From positions 62,001 through 126,000 of the forward strand of contig NZ_BHXQ01000008.1 of assembly GCF_003990915.1 (NCBI RefSeq): DNA of 64,000 nucleotides. Direction: 5' to 3'. The translations under genes were made by a program, and so were the position numbers. The stretch's first letter is position 1. Each line of letters starts with the position of its first letter. The stretch comes from Chryseotalea sanaruensis. Lineage in GTDB: Bacteria > Bacteroidota > Bacteroidia > Cytophagales > Cyclobacteriaceae. The notes under the pieces were generated by a model. It searched no databases. It was not told the origin of the DNA and saw nothing but the letters and a program-made list of their open reading frames with translations. This document shows, piece by piece, positions 17,531 through 24,911 of the stretch.

Positions 17531-18306
17531 CTACTCTTCAAATTGTATGCTAATCCAAAAGTCAGAATCTTATCTTCTTGCAGTATTTCTTCTATTACAA
17601 CATTTTCTCGCGTAAAGGCATATACAACGTTAAAGGATAAACCCTTCCAAATGGGAAAATCCAATCCTACATCTAATTGAGTCCTGTAATTATTACTATT
17701 ATCGAAAGCAGGTTGCCAATAAGCATCATAATACAAGCGCATATGTTTATCTGCTAAATAGCTCCAGCCACCAACATATAGCGTGCCTCGCCAAAGATTG
17801 ATGTTATTATTACCATTATATTCAGAATAATTATAAAAGCTATTGGCAAATTTAGTGGCTTCATAAACTGTACTTGCCGAAAGCTTCAACACATTAATTT
17901 TTGTATTGATAACCTGATAAGTAAAGCCACCACCAGCAAAATACCTATTGTCAATTTTTCTGCGGTAATTAGTAGAAACAAAAGTAATAGCAAATGGATA
18001 AACTTTACGCTGTGGTTTGTAGTAAATAAAATTCCGGCTAAAAATATCGTTATCTGCTTCTACCGAATAGAAGGCCTGATACAAACTGCTGCTTTGTGAT
18101 TTAAACACCAAATCTTTATGCAATAATAATGTTAAGTCCACTCTGCCTCTAATATTTAATAGCGCTACATTTCCTTGCTGGTAAATGCCAGTAACGCCTG
18201 TTCTGAATTGAAACCTAATGGTATCACTTTCATTGAGCTGAGCAAATGATTTACCCACACTCAGTGATAAAGCGATAACAATGCAGCCAAAAAATCTTTT
18301 AAGCAT
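17527..18306 (-). CDS. DUF481-like outer-membrane barrel protein
   Basis: 259 residues. Signal peptide ends SVGKSFAQ. The mature part has the repeated aromatic beta strands of DUF481 proteins (FQFRTGVTGIYQQGNVALLN, KILTFGLAYNLKSR). It begins 1 bp after the DJ-1/hydrolase gene and overlaps the YdcZ gene by 4 bp. Role unknown. Confidence 0.7.
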   Translation of the reverse strand: MLKRFFGCIVIALSLSVGKSFAQLNESDTIRFQFRTGVTGIYQQGNVALLNIRGRVDLTLLLHKDLVFKSQSSSLYQAFYSVEADNDIFSRNFIYYKPQRKVYPFAITFVSTNYRRKIDNRYFAGGGFTYQVINTKINVLKLSASTVYEATKFANSFYNYSEYNGNNNINLWRGTLYVGGWSYLADKHMRLYYDAYWQPAFDNSNNYRTQLDVGLDFPIWKGLSFNVVYAFTRENVVIEEILQEDKILTFGLAYNLKSR

Positions 18307-18307
18307 T

Positions 18308-19831
18308 TTACTTAATTTGAGAAAGGATGTTCAGAAATTCTTGTGGCATTACAACGAATGGCAAATGTGATGTTGGTAATTCAAAAACTTTTTTAACAGT
18401 TCCATTATCCCTAATCATCTGTTGTTGTAAAGCAAATGGGACAGCATAGTCATTTTTTGTAGCGATATAATATTTTGGTATTCCTGTAAATTTTGAAGTT
18501 AAAACTACACTATCATTTAAACCCTTTGTAGGCTCAGCTCTGTGATATTTCACCAAGGCATCTTTCATGTAATCAGGGCAATCTGCACACACAACATTAG
18601 CGATGGCATCCTTTTTAATACTTACCAGTGAATAATCGTTATTGAATTCAAAAACTTCAATAGGCTTATTGTTTAAAAATTTGTTGGTGATGCCACTTAC
18701 ATTCTCTCCGTTTTTAGGCAGATAAGCCGACACATAAATCAGCTTGTCAATTTTTGCTGGCATGTTTTCCGCTACCTGTGATATTACAACACCTGCCATA
18801 CTATGACCGACTAAGATTACTTTACCCTTTACGTTGTTAATTTCTTTCGTAACGGTCTTCACATAATCGTTTAAGCCAACTCCTACTCCGTAAGTATTGT
18901 CCGCACCATGTGCTGGAAGATTTACCACAATAACATTGGCATTTACTGCTAATTGATTGCGAATAAAACCCCAGGCACTCTCATCTGCCCATGCACCATG
19001 AACCAATACGTAGGTTGGATAGCGGGTTTTATCCTCTTCTAATTGATCAATAATAAGTTTCGCTGCTTCTGAACCTGAATTTTGCTGTTGCCCGGTAATT
19101 AAATTTCCATCTTTAACTGCAAATGATTGAAACATAGGGGCAACTACAAATTTGCTGTTTGGCATTTTTTCAGCCTCATCCTGTATCCTAAACGGTTGAA
19201 TTTTCTGACCAACGTAAGCATCCGCATAGTTCTCCTCTGTATTAGCAAAACCAGTCCAGTTTTTACCTTCTACTAGATATTTTCCGTTTGGAAGTTTTGT
19301 TTTCAATAGAATGCAGGTTCCATGACAAATTACTCCTGTTGGTTTTCCTGTTTGGTAAAAATCTACAAAGAATTTATGAAGCTCCGTATTATCTATGAAT
19401 GTGTACATCGGACCCTGACCGCCACAAACTAAAATGGCCTTGTAGTCGTTTGGATCCACTGCAGATAATTTGAGCGTGTTTTTTAAGAGGGCGGCTTTAG
19501 TTGGATCTTTTAAAAACCCTAAAGACAAATAATCCCAGGCTGCATATTTACTCGCGTCTTCCGGATCGCTAAATGCGTCAATCTTTACTTCACCGCCATC
19601 AGGACTTGCAATATCTACAGAGTATCCTGCATTTATAAATTCCCAATAAGGGTGTATTACTTCAGCGGCCCATACGCCAATTGGCCAACCAGTTTGCTTA
19701 CTGATAGATGGATTAGACGCTATCAATAAAACTTTTCCATTGTTGCCTGCATTATGCTGAGACCATGCCGAGGGGCTGTGAACTAAGGCAATAAGCAAGA
19801 ATGCTGTACTCAAGAGTTGTTTTTGTATCAT
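18308..19831 (-). CDS. Exported fusion: DJ-1/PfpI domain plus alpha/beta hydrolase
   Basis: 507 residues. Signal peptide residues 1-24 (ending SPSAWSQ). Residues about 32-265 are a DJ-1/PfpI domain with CGGQGPMYTF and nucleophile Cys169 in GVICHGTCIL. Residues about 270-507 are an alpha/beta hydrolase: oxyanion motif VLVHGAWADES, nucleophile Ser344 in VGHSMAGV and a C-terminal His in TSHLPF. The two domains are joined without a long linker and both keep their catalytic residues. The protein is probably periplasmic. The DJ-1 half is paralogous to the gene at 1-990. Controlled, by position, by the AraC gene upstream. Confidence 0.85.
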   Translation of the reverse strand: MIQKQLLSTAFLLIALVHSPSAWSQHNAGNNGKVLLIASNPSISKQTGWPIGVWAAEVIHPYWEFINAGYSVDIASPDGGEVKIDAFSDPEDASKYAAWDYLSLGFLKDPTKAALLKNTLKLSAVDPNDYKAILVCGGQGPMYTFIDNTELHKFFVDFYQTGKPTGVICHGTCILLKTKLPNGKYLVEGKNWTGFANTEENYADAYVGQKIQPFRIQDEAEKMPNSKFVVAPMFQSFAVKDGNLITGQQQNSGSEAAKLIIDQLEEDKTRYPTYVLVHGAWADESAWGFIRNQLAVNANVIVVNLPAHGADNTYGVGVGLNDYVKTVTKEINNVKGKVILVGHSMAGVVISQVAENMPAKIDKLIYVSAYLPKNGENVSGITNKFLNNKPIEVFEFNNDYSLVSIKKDAIANVVCADCPDYMKDALVKYHRAEPTKGLNDSVVLTSKFTGIPKYYIATKNDYAVPFALQQQMIRDNGTVKKVFELPTSHLPFVVMPQEFLNILSQIK

Positions 19832-19881
19832 ATTCTAGTGTTTGTTAATATGAATCAAAAATGTGATGAAACTGAGTTTAG

Positions 19882-19911
19882 TTTATGGTAGCATTTATGC
19901 CTTTTATGGTA
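19882..19911. promoter_or_regulatory. Candidate AraC-type operator: 21-bp-spaced direct repeat
   Basis: tttatggta occurs at 19882-19890 and 19903-19911, exactly 21 bp apart, in the 83-bp gap between the AraC gene and the fusion gene. Same spacing as the candidate at 1049-1077 but a different sequence. Confidence 0.5.
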
Positions 19912-19914
19912 TAA

Positions 19915-20832
19915 TCATTTTTGATTACGATAGCGGAGGGGGGTAAGGGCGGTTCCCTTCTTAAAGAATTTATTAAAATGCGAAGGATCGGAAAAGTTAA
20001 GTTGATAGGCAATTTCTGAAATAGTGAGTTCTGTATGGCGCAGTAATGCCTTGGCTTCCATTAACAACATTTCTTCGATAAAACTGCTGGCGGTTTTGCC
20101 GCTTTGTTCTTTCACCAATTTACTCAGGTGGTTTGGCGTTATTGCCAATATGGAGGCGTAATCACTCACGCTTCTTTTGGTAAGAAAATGCTGACCTACT
20201 AATTTTTTAAAGCGTGTTACTACAGTTCCATCCTTTTTTGGCTCTACCTTTTTGGCCAACTTTTGCCTTTCGTAGCTTCGGTTAGCCGCTATTAATATCA
20301 ATTTTATATAAAGTTGAATTGCCTGCTTTAGCAGTTTTTGATTTCGTTTAATCTCATTATCTATTTTAAAAAACAATTCTTCAATTTCTGTCGATTCGCT
20401 TTCTGTAAGCTGAAAGAAAGGAACACCTTCGTAATCCAAAAATGGAAACTGCTGTTGAATGCTATTCAAAGGTAAAATATCTTCAATAAACTTTTCAGTG
20501 AAGAGAATGTAGTATGCAAACATATCGTCACTCTTGTTGTAGAGCGAAAACAATTGCGAGGGGAAATTAAAATGGATGGTATTGCGCTGATGTGTAAAGG
20601 TCTCCAGTCCGCAGTCGACCGTAACGAAACCTCTCCGGCACATAGCAACCCGATAAAATTCAGATTTTAAAGGGCCAATTTTATTTTTTACCCTTACAGA
20701 AGAATAAATCCCAAAGCCATTATCGATCAGCTCAGCTGTATTGTCAAGACCAAAATCGCTATCGGTTATTGCTTCCTTGTGAATAAACAAGTATTGGTTA
20801 TCCAGGCGATATGACTTAATTTCTTTAGGCAT
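19915..20832 (-). CDS. AraC-family transcriptional regulator (cupin-type)
   Basis: 305 residues. N-terminal beta-rich ligand domain (about 1-180; CRRGFVTVDCG in the strand region) and C-terminal AraC DNA-binding domain (about 205-305: SVSDYASILAITPNHLSKLV and EIAYQLNFSDPSHFNKFFKK). Soluble, unlike the AraC protein at 1072-2115. Heads an operon with the DJ-1/hydrolase fusion, a barrel and a YdcZ transporter, all within 85 bp of each other. Confidence 0.9.
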   Translation of the reverse strand: MPKEIKSYRLDNQYLFIHKEAITDSDFGLDNTAELIDNGFGIYSSVRVKNKIGPLKSEFYRVAMCRRGFVTVDCGLETFTHQRNTIHFNFPSQLFSLYNKSDDMFAYYILFTEKFIEDILPLNSIQQQFPFLDYEGVPFFQLTESESTEIEELFFKIDNEIKRNQKLLKQAIQLYIKLILIAANRSYERQKLAKKVEPKKDGTVVTRFKKLVGQHFLTKRSVSDYASILAITPNHLSKLVKEQSGKTASSFIEEMLLMEAKALLRHTELTISEIAYQLNFSDPSHFNKFFKKGTALTPLRYRNQK

Positions 20833-20908
20833 TGAGCAGGGTTTATGCTTATATGCTAATTAACAAAATTTAAGCAGGATAGCCTACACCAAGGCTGCAC
20901 CGCGGTAC

Positions 20909-21028
20909 AAACTGTACAACAGCTATAACAACCGGTCTGACCGCTGTATACAATAACAAGAAGCGGTCTGACCGGTCGCTGTTGTTGAACCAAAATCAAT
21001 TTTTAAAATCGCTGGAAACATGTCGAAG
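20909..21028 (+). repeat. Element C, copy 2
   Basis: Near-identical to 8881-9000, with long hairpin arms accggtctgaccgct and agcggtctgaccggt and outer arms caacagc/gctgttg. Ends in catgtcgaa as does the REP right arm; a short imperfect repeat of it (aacatatcgaagagc) follows. Confidence 0.8.
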
Positions 21029-21066
21029 AGCCAAGAACATATCGAAGAGCTAAAGAGTGAAAACCG

Positions 21067-22140
21067 TTACTTCTCAGGTACAAATTTTAATACTTGAACA
21101 CCAATCGCATAGCCATACGTTTGCTCACCTTCTTTATAAAATCTTATTTTATTACAGGCCGTACCTAAATCAATTTTTGTCCAGCTATTGCCACCGTCTT
21201 TCGTTTCATAGCCAGAGCTCATGGTGCCTAAGTAACCGTGGTTCTCATCAATAAAACCAATTCCAAATTGTCTGGCCTGGGCATCTTCACATACGTTAAG
21301 CTCAACCCACGTTTCACCACCATTAGTGGTTTTTATTATGCGTTGTTGTTTTACAGCAGGATCAGGATTATACGATTGTATACTTGCATAACCTACTTTT
21401 CTGGTTGGGAAAGAAATCTTCCATGTAGTTTCAAAAGGTCTATCAGATCTGTAAACCTCTTTCCAGGTTTTGCCGCTATCTTTGGTTTGTAGTATTAAAG
21501 CATTCGATTGACTTATGTCTTCATTGGTGGCCGAGCAGACAAATCCTTCTCGCTTATCAAACATTTTAACATCAAATGCCATTCTTGCATTACCTGTAAA
21601 AGGTTGCGAGACAAAAGTTTCACCGTTGTCGTTAGAAATAATTGACATAGCAGGGCCTCCTACTCTACCCACTGCATAAATGTGATGTCTATATCCTATC
21701 ACACCATGATTTATAAATTGCTCCTTCACAATGTCAATGGCACAAATGCCCTTTACGTATGGCCCTTTGTATGAAACAGGATGCCAGCTTTTACCACCAT
21801 CGGTTGTCTTGTACAAGGGTATGGTATCAGTAACGTTAGGAAAATAATCGGTACCCACAGTTCCTACATATCCATGAAGACTATCAACAAAAGCCAAAGC
21901 CCTGAAGAACGATCCCCTTTGTTCAAACTGTAGTTTCCATTGCTCGCCACCATCAACAGTTTTGAAAATTTTTCCATAGCCGTTTACATACCAGCCAATT
22001 TTTTCACTAACAAAACAAATATCATCTTGCTTACCGCGATAGGGTTCCGTTTGTAGTTTCCTCCATGTTTGTGCGGAAGTCAATGTAGATGACAGTATGA
22101 AGATGACAATGCTAATACCGATCACATTCAATTTTTTCAT
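21067..22140 (-). CDS. Secreted Ycf48/BNR-repeat beta-propeller protein
   Basis: 357 residues. Signal peptide ends STLTSAQ. Blade motifs recur: KTVDGGEQWK, KTTDGGKSWHP, SNDNGETF, QTKDSGKTWKEV, KTTNGGETWVEL, ETKDGGNSWTK, matching the photosystem II assembly factor Ycf48/BNR family propeller. In non-photosynthetic Bacteroidota such proteins are exported and mostly of unknown function. Divergent from the GG-peptide locus, with 383 bp between. Confidence 0.85.
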   Translation of the reverse strand: MKKLNVIGISIVIFILSSTLTSAQTWRKLQTEPYRGKQDDICFVSEKIGWYVNGYGKIFKTVDGGEQWKLQFEQRGSFFRALAFVDSLHGYVGTVGTDYFPNVTDTIPLYKTTDGGKSWHPVSYKGPYVKGICAIDIVKEQFINHGVIGYRHHIYAVGRVGGPAMSIISNDNGETFVSQPFTGNARMAFDVKMFDKREGFVCSATNEDISQSNALILQTKDSGKTWKEVYRSDRPFETTWKISFPTRKVGYASIQSYNPDPAVKQQRIIKTTNGGETWVELNVCEDAQARQFGIGFIDENHGYLGTMSSGYETKDGGNSWTKIDLGTACNKIRFYKEGEQTYGYAIGVQVLKFVPEK

Positions 22141-22523
22141 TATTCGAAATGTTTAAATCTCTATAAGATTAAGACATTCTCGAATCAGTTCTTGATTTTC
22201 TCCACTAATGAAGAATGTGAGGTACAAGTGAAAGGAATGCATTATGAACGCCATGCTCCGATAATGGCAAAATCTACCACCATAAACACTACTTATTATA
22301 ATTGACATCCGAAGTCACTTTCTAAACAGTAGTGTAGTAATCAATTCTAATAGATTACGTGAAAATCGTATCAAACAGAGCTCAAACTTTATAATCAAAA
22401 GTTCAAAAGGTCTAATAGGCTGATTATGATATTTTTATTACAAGCATAATCAGTTAACATTAACAATGGGGGAAACTGAAAACCCAAAAAAAGAGTAAGT
22501 GAAAATAATAATCCATTAACCAA
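22141..22523. other. Divergent upstream region of the propeller and peptide genes
   Basis: AT-rich, no gene supported. A ten-codon frame at 22466 (MGETENPKKE) ends 24 bp before the peptide ATG and could be a leader, but nothing more supports it. No clear promoter match was found. Confidence 0.4.
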
Positions 22524-22670
22524 ATGAAAGATCTAATCAAAAAAAACAGCACAATCAAGCCATTAAGCAAAGATCAATTAAAAGCTATTGTAGGTGGTTG
22601 TAATTCAGTAACCGGGCCTCGTGTGTTTTGTCCTGAATTGAAGATTTACACTTGCGCAGAATTCTGCTAA
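22524..22670 (+). CDS. Double-glycine-leader peptide precursor with four core cysteines
   Basis: 48 residues, ATG at 22524. The first 25 form a leader (PLSKDQLKAIVGG) ending in Gly-Gly, as in precursors cut by C39 peptidase exporters and in Bacteroidota natural-product precursors. The core has 23 residues with Cys at core positions 1, 11, 19 and 23 (CNSVTGPRVFC then TCAEFC), enough for two disulfides. A strong intrinsic terminator follows within 21 bp, and next comes a VKOR/thioredoxin gene. No exporter is in the window. Activity (bacteriocin, signal or other) is not known. Confidence 0.75.
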   Translation: MKDLIKKNSTIKPLSKDQLKAIVGGCNSVTGPRVFCPELKIYTCAEFC

Positions 22671-22690
22671 TTGTAAATAAATTAAAGTTT

Positions 22691-22719
22691 AAGAGGGCTT
22701 TCGAGCCCTCTTATTTTTT
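22691..22719 (+). terminator. Intrinsic terminator between peptide and VKOR gene
   Basis: Stem aagagggct/agccctctt with loop ttcg, then a T-rich tail (ttattttttg). Its position would give high peptide message and only read-through for the VKOR gene. Confidence 0.85.
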
Positions 22720-22744
22720 GTAACACTTAAAGAATGTAAATAAC

Positions 22745-24343
22745 ATGGAACACGATCTTACGCAAGAAGTCTATCGGTTACTTAAACAACTCGGTACCCA
22801 TCTTGACAAAAGGTATATAAAAGAAAGACTCGTTTCACATCCTGATTTTCCATCTGCATTCTGCATAACCAGCTTACTCGATGAGCTCTCTATATCAAAT
22901 AATGCTATAGAACTAAATCTTGATGACCTTCAATCGCTTAATGGTCCAGCTCTTGCTTTTGTAGACGGAAAGTCGTTTTACTTTATTAAAGATATTGCTC
23001 TACCTGAAAAATCGATTCCAAACTTTTCGGATCGTTGGAATGGAATAGTCATACTGGCTCAAAAAGAATCTCAGTCCTTCAAATCAGATGAGTTACAAAA
23101 AATTGAACAGCAACGAACATTAAAAAATACTTGGATGATATTACTCGCGGTAACGCTAATATCATTGGCTATAATACTACTTTATAACACTGCACCAAAA
23201 AACATCTACTTGTTTGGTTTATCAGCTGTAGGAGCCTTTTTATCATGGCAAGCAGTATTAGTAGAATTAGGCAAGACTTCTGATTTTTCAATTAAGATAT
23301 GTCGTGAGTCAAATTCACTTTCTTGTAAATCAGTTATTCAGGAATTCAAACCATTACCCTTCAACATTCATATATCAGATATATCTATGTTTTTTTTTCT
23401 AGGTATTATTAACCTTGTTATAATAAAAGAAGGGAGAGAATGGGAAGATATTACTAATACCATCATTCAACTGCTTTGTTATGTAAGCAGTGTTCCATTA
23501 ATCATTTCAATTTATTACCAGCAATTTATTGTTAAGAAGTGGTGTGCATTATGTATTTCAATTAGCATTTGTTTGTGTCTTATGATTTTGCTTGCCATCA
23601 CATTTGAAAGCCAAACAAAAGTAAATTTAAACGGGATGTTTCTGTCGATAATGTGCATTTTCCTTTTACCAGGAATCATTTGGATGAATCTAAGACCCCT
23701 TATTGAAGAACGAAATGATACACTTACTAAAAACTTATTGCTAAAACGATTTAAGAGAAATCCTGACTTATTTAAAATGCGATTACTAAACCAAAACAAA
23801 GAAGTGTGTCACTCGTTTCCAACTGATTTACAGATTGGAAACAGCAAGGCACCTTGTCAGGTGGTAGCTGTAATCAGCCCTGTATGTGGTCCGTGCTCGG
23901 AAGCTTTTGATATTCTTAAAAAACTAAAACTACGGTATACTGAGCAGATTGGCATAACCATTCGATTTGCATTGGGGAATCAATATAAATCAAAAATGAT
24001 TATCCTGAAAGCCATGTTAAGCTATGCGCTTTCAAAAGATGGTTTCATGAATTCACCGAAAGACATTGAGACAATGTTGGATACCTGGTATCAAAATACA
24101 GATGTCGATAAATTCATAATGAAATATCCTTCGGCTGAAAATAAAGCTCTTATTTCTTATATCTCTGAGGTTCAAAAATGGATTAAAAACTCAAGTATTT
24201 ACTACACACCAACAATCATTATTAATGGCTACAGGCTACACGATCCGTATACTTTTGATGATCTTCTTGAATTTGGTGGTCTCTGCTTGGAAATCTTTTC
24301 TTCAGAAGTAGATAAAGATAGTGATGACCAAACAAATTGCTGA
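22745..24343 (+). CDS. VKOR/thioredoxin fusion with degenerate C39-like N-terminal domain
   Basis: 532 residues. Residues 1-120 resemble the inactive C39-like domain of these proteins (SHPDFPSAFCITSLLDEL) without a catalytic Cys-His pair at the usual place. Residues about 128-320 are a VKOR domain: four to five helices, loop cysteines Cys186 and Cys194, and the quinone-side pair Cys267-x-x-Cys270 in KKWCALC. Residues about 365-510 are a thioredoxin/DsbA-like domain with Cys381-x-x-Cys384 (SPVCGPCSEAF) and a cis-Pro region YYTPTIIING. It should make disulfides outside the membrane, and the neighbouring four-Cys peptide is the obvious substrate. Confidence 0.88.
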   Translation: MEHDLTQEVYRLLKQLGTHLDKRYIKERLVSHPDFPSAFCITSLLDELSISNNAIELNLDDLQSLNGPALAFVDGKSFYFIKDIALPEKSIPNFSDRWNGIVILAQKESQSFKSDELQKIEQQRTLKNTWMILLAVTLISLAIILLYNTAPKNIYLFGLSAVGAFLSWQAVLVELGKTSDFSIKICRESNSLSCKSVIQEFKPLPFNIHISDISMFFFLGIINLVIIKEGREWEDITNTIIQLLCYVSSVPLIISIYYQQFIVKKWCALCISISICLCLMILLAITFESQTKVNLNGMFLSIMCIFLLPGIIWMNLRPLIEERNDTLTKNLLLKRFKRNPDLFKMRLLNQNKEVCHSFPTDLQIGNSKAPCQVVAVISPVCGPCSEAFDILKKLKLRYTEQIGITIRFALGNQYKSKMIILKAMLSYALSKDGFMNSPKDIETMLDTWYQNTDVDKFIMKYPSAENKALISYISEVQKWIKNSSIYYTPTIIINGYRLHDPYTFDDLLEFGGLCLEIFSSEVDKDSDDQTNC

Positions 24344-24505
24344 CGTGGATTCATTAAGGCAGATTAACTGTTCATTAAAAGACTAAACGACAATTAATGG
24401 TAGCTCAGGCCATTTTGTAGACAAGTCTCTTCCAATTCAATGGCACCTATAGCACACTAAAAACCTGTCGGTTACAGGCATTTACCCAAATTATTATCGA
24501 TTTGG

Positions 24506-24562
24506 TACTAAATAGTAGAACAAATAATCCGGTTCTCCGTATATTAGTTCTACAATTTAGTA
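24506..24562. promoter_or_regulatory. PadR operator candidate: long inverted repeat
   Basis: tactaaatagtagaac (24506-24521) and gttctacaatttagta (24547-24562) pair at 15 of 16 positions around a 25-bp spacer, ending 4 bp before the padR start codon. PadR regulators bind inverted repeats in their own promoters, so autorepression is the likely reading. The message may be nearly leaderless. Confidence 0.65.
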
Positions 24563-24566
24563 TAAT

Positions 24567-24911
24567 ATGATTGAAACACGGCTTGGGGAATTCGAGGAAG
24601 TGATCTTGTTACTGACAGGAATATTAGGTGAAGAGGCATACGCATACAAAGTTGCCGAAGAGTTTGAATTACAAACTGGCCGCTCAGTATCAATTGGCGC
24701 TGTACACTCAACCCTTACCCGCTTAGAAGAAAAGGGATTTCTGAAATCAGAAATGGGAAAATCGACTGCTGAAAGAGGTGGTAGGAGAAAACGCATTTAC
24801 ACCATTACTGCTTATGGAAAGAAAACGCTTGCCGCTGCACGTGACTTCAAGCAGTCGCTATGGGAGCAGTTCCCTGGTTTTGCAACTTCCAAATTAAGTT
24901 TCGGAATGTAA
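24567..24911 (+). CDS. PadR-family transcriptional regulator
   Basis: 114 residues, PadR N-terminal winged helix: SVSIGAVHSTLTRLEEKGFL as recognition helix and wing region ERGGRRKRIYTITAYGKKTL. Short C-terminal helix only. The stop TAA overlaps the ATG of the permease gene (TAATG), so the two are translationally coupled; regulators of this kind commonly control the neighbouring permease. Confidence 0.9.
   Translation: MIETRLGEFEEVILLLTGILGEEAYAYKVAEEFELQTGRSVSIGAVHSTLTRLEEKGFLKSEMGKSTAERGGRRKRIYTITAYGKKTLAAARDFKQSLWEQFPGFATSKLSFGM

Noticed and set aside
24860..24910. Earlier start of the FtsX-type permease
   Set aside because: Lies inside padR; the TAATG coupling start at 24911 fits the family start.
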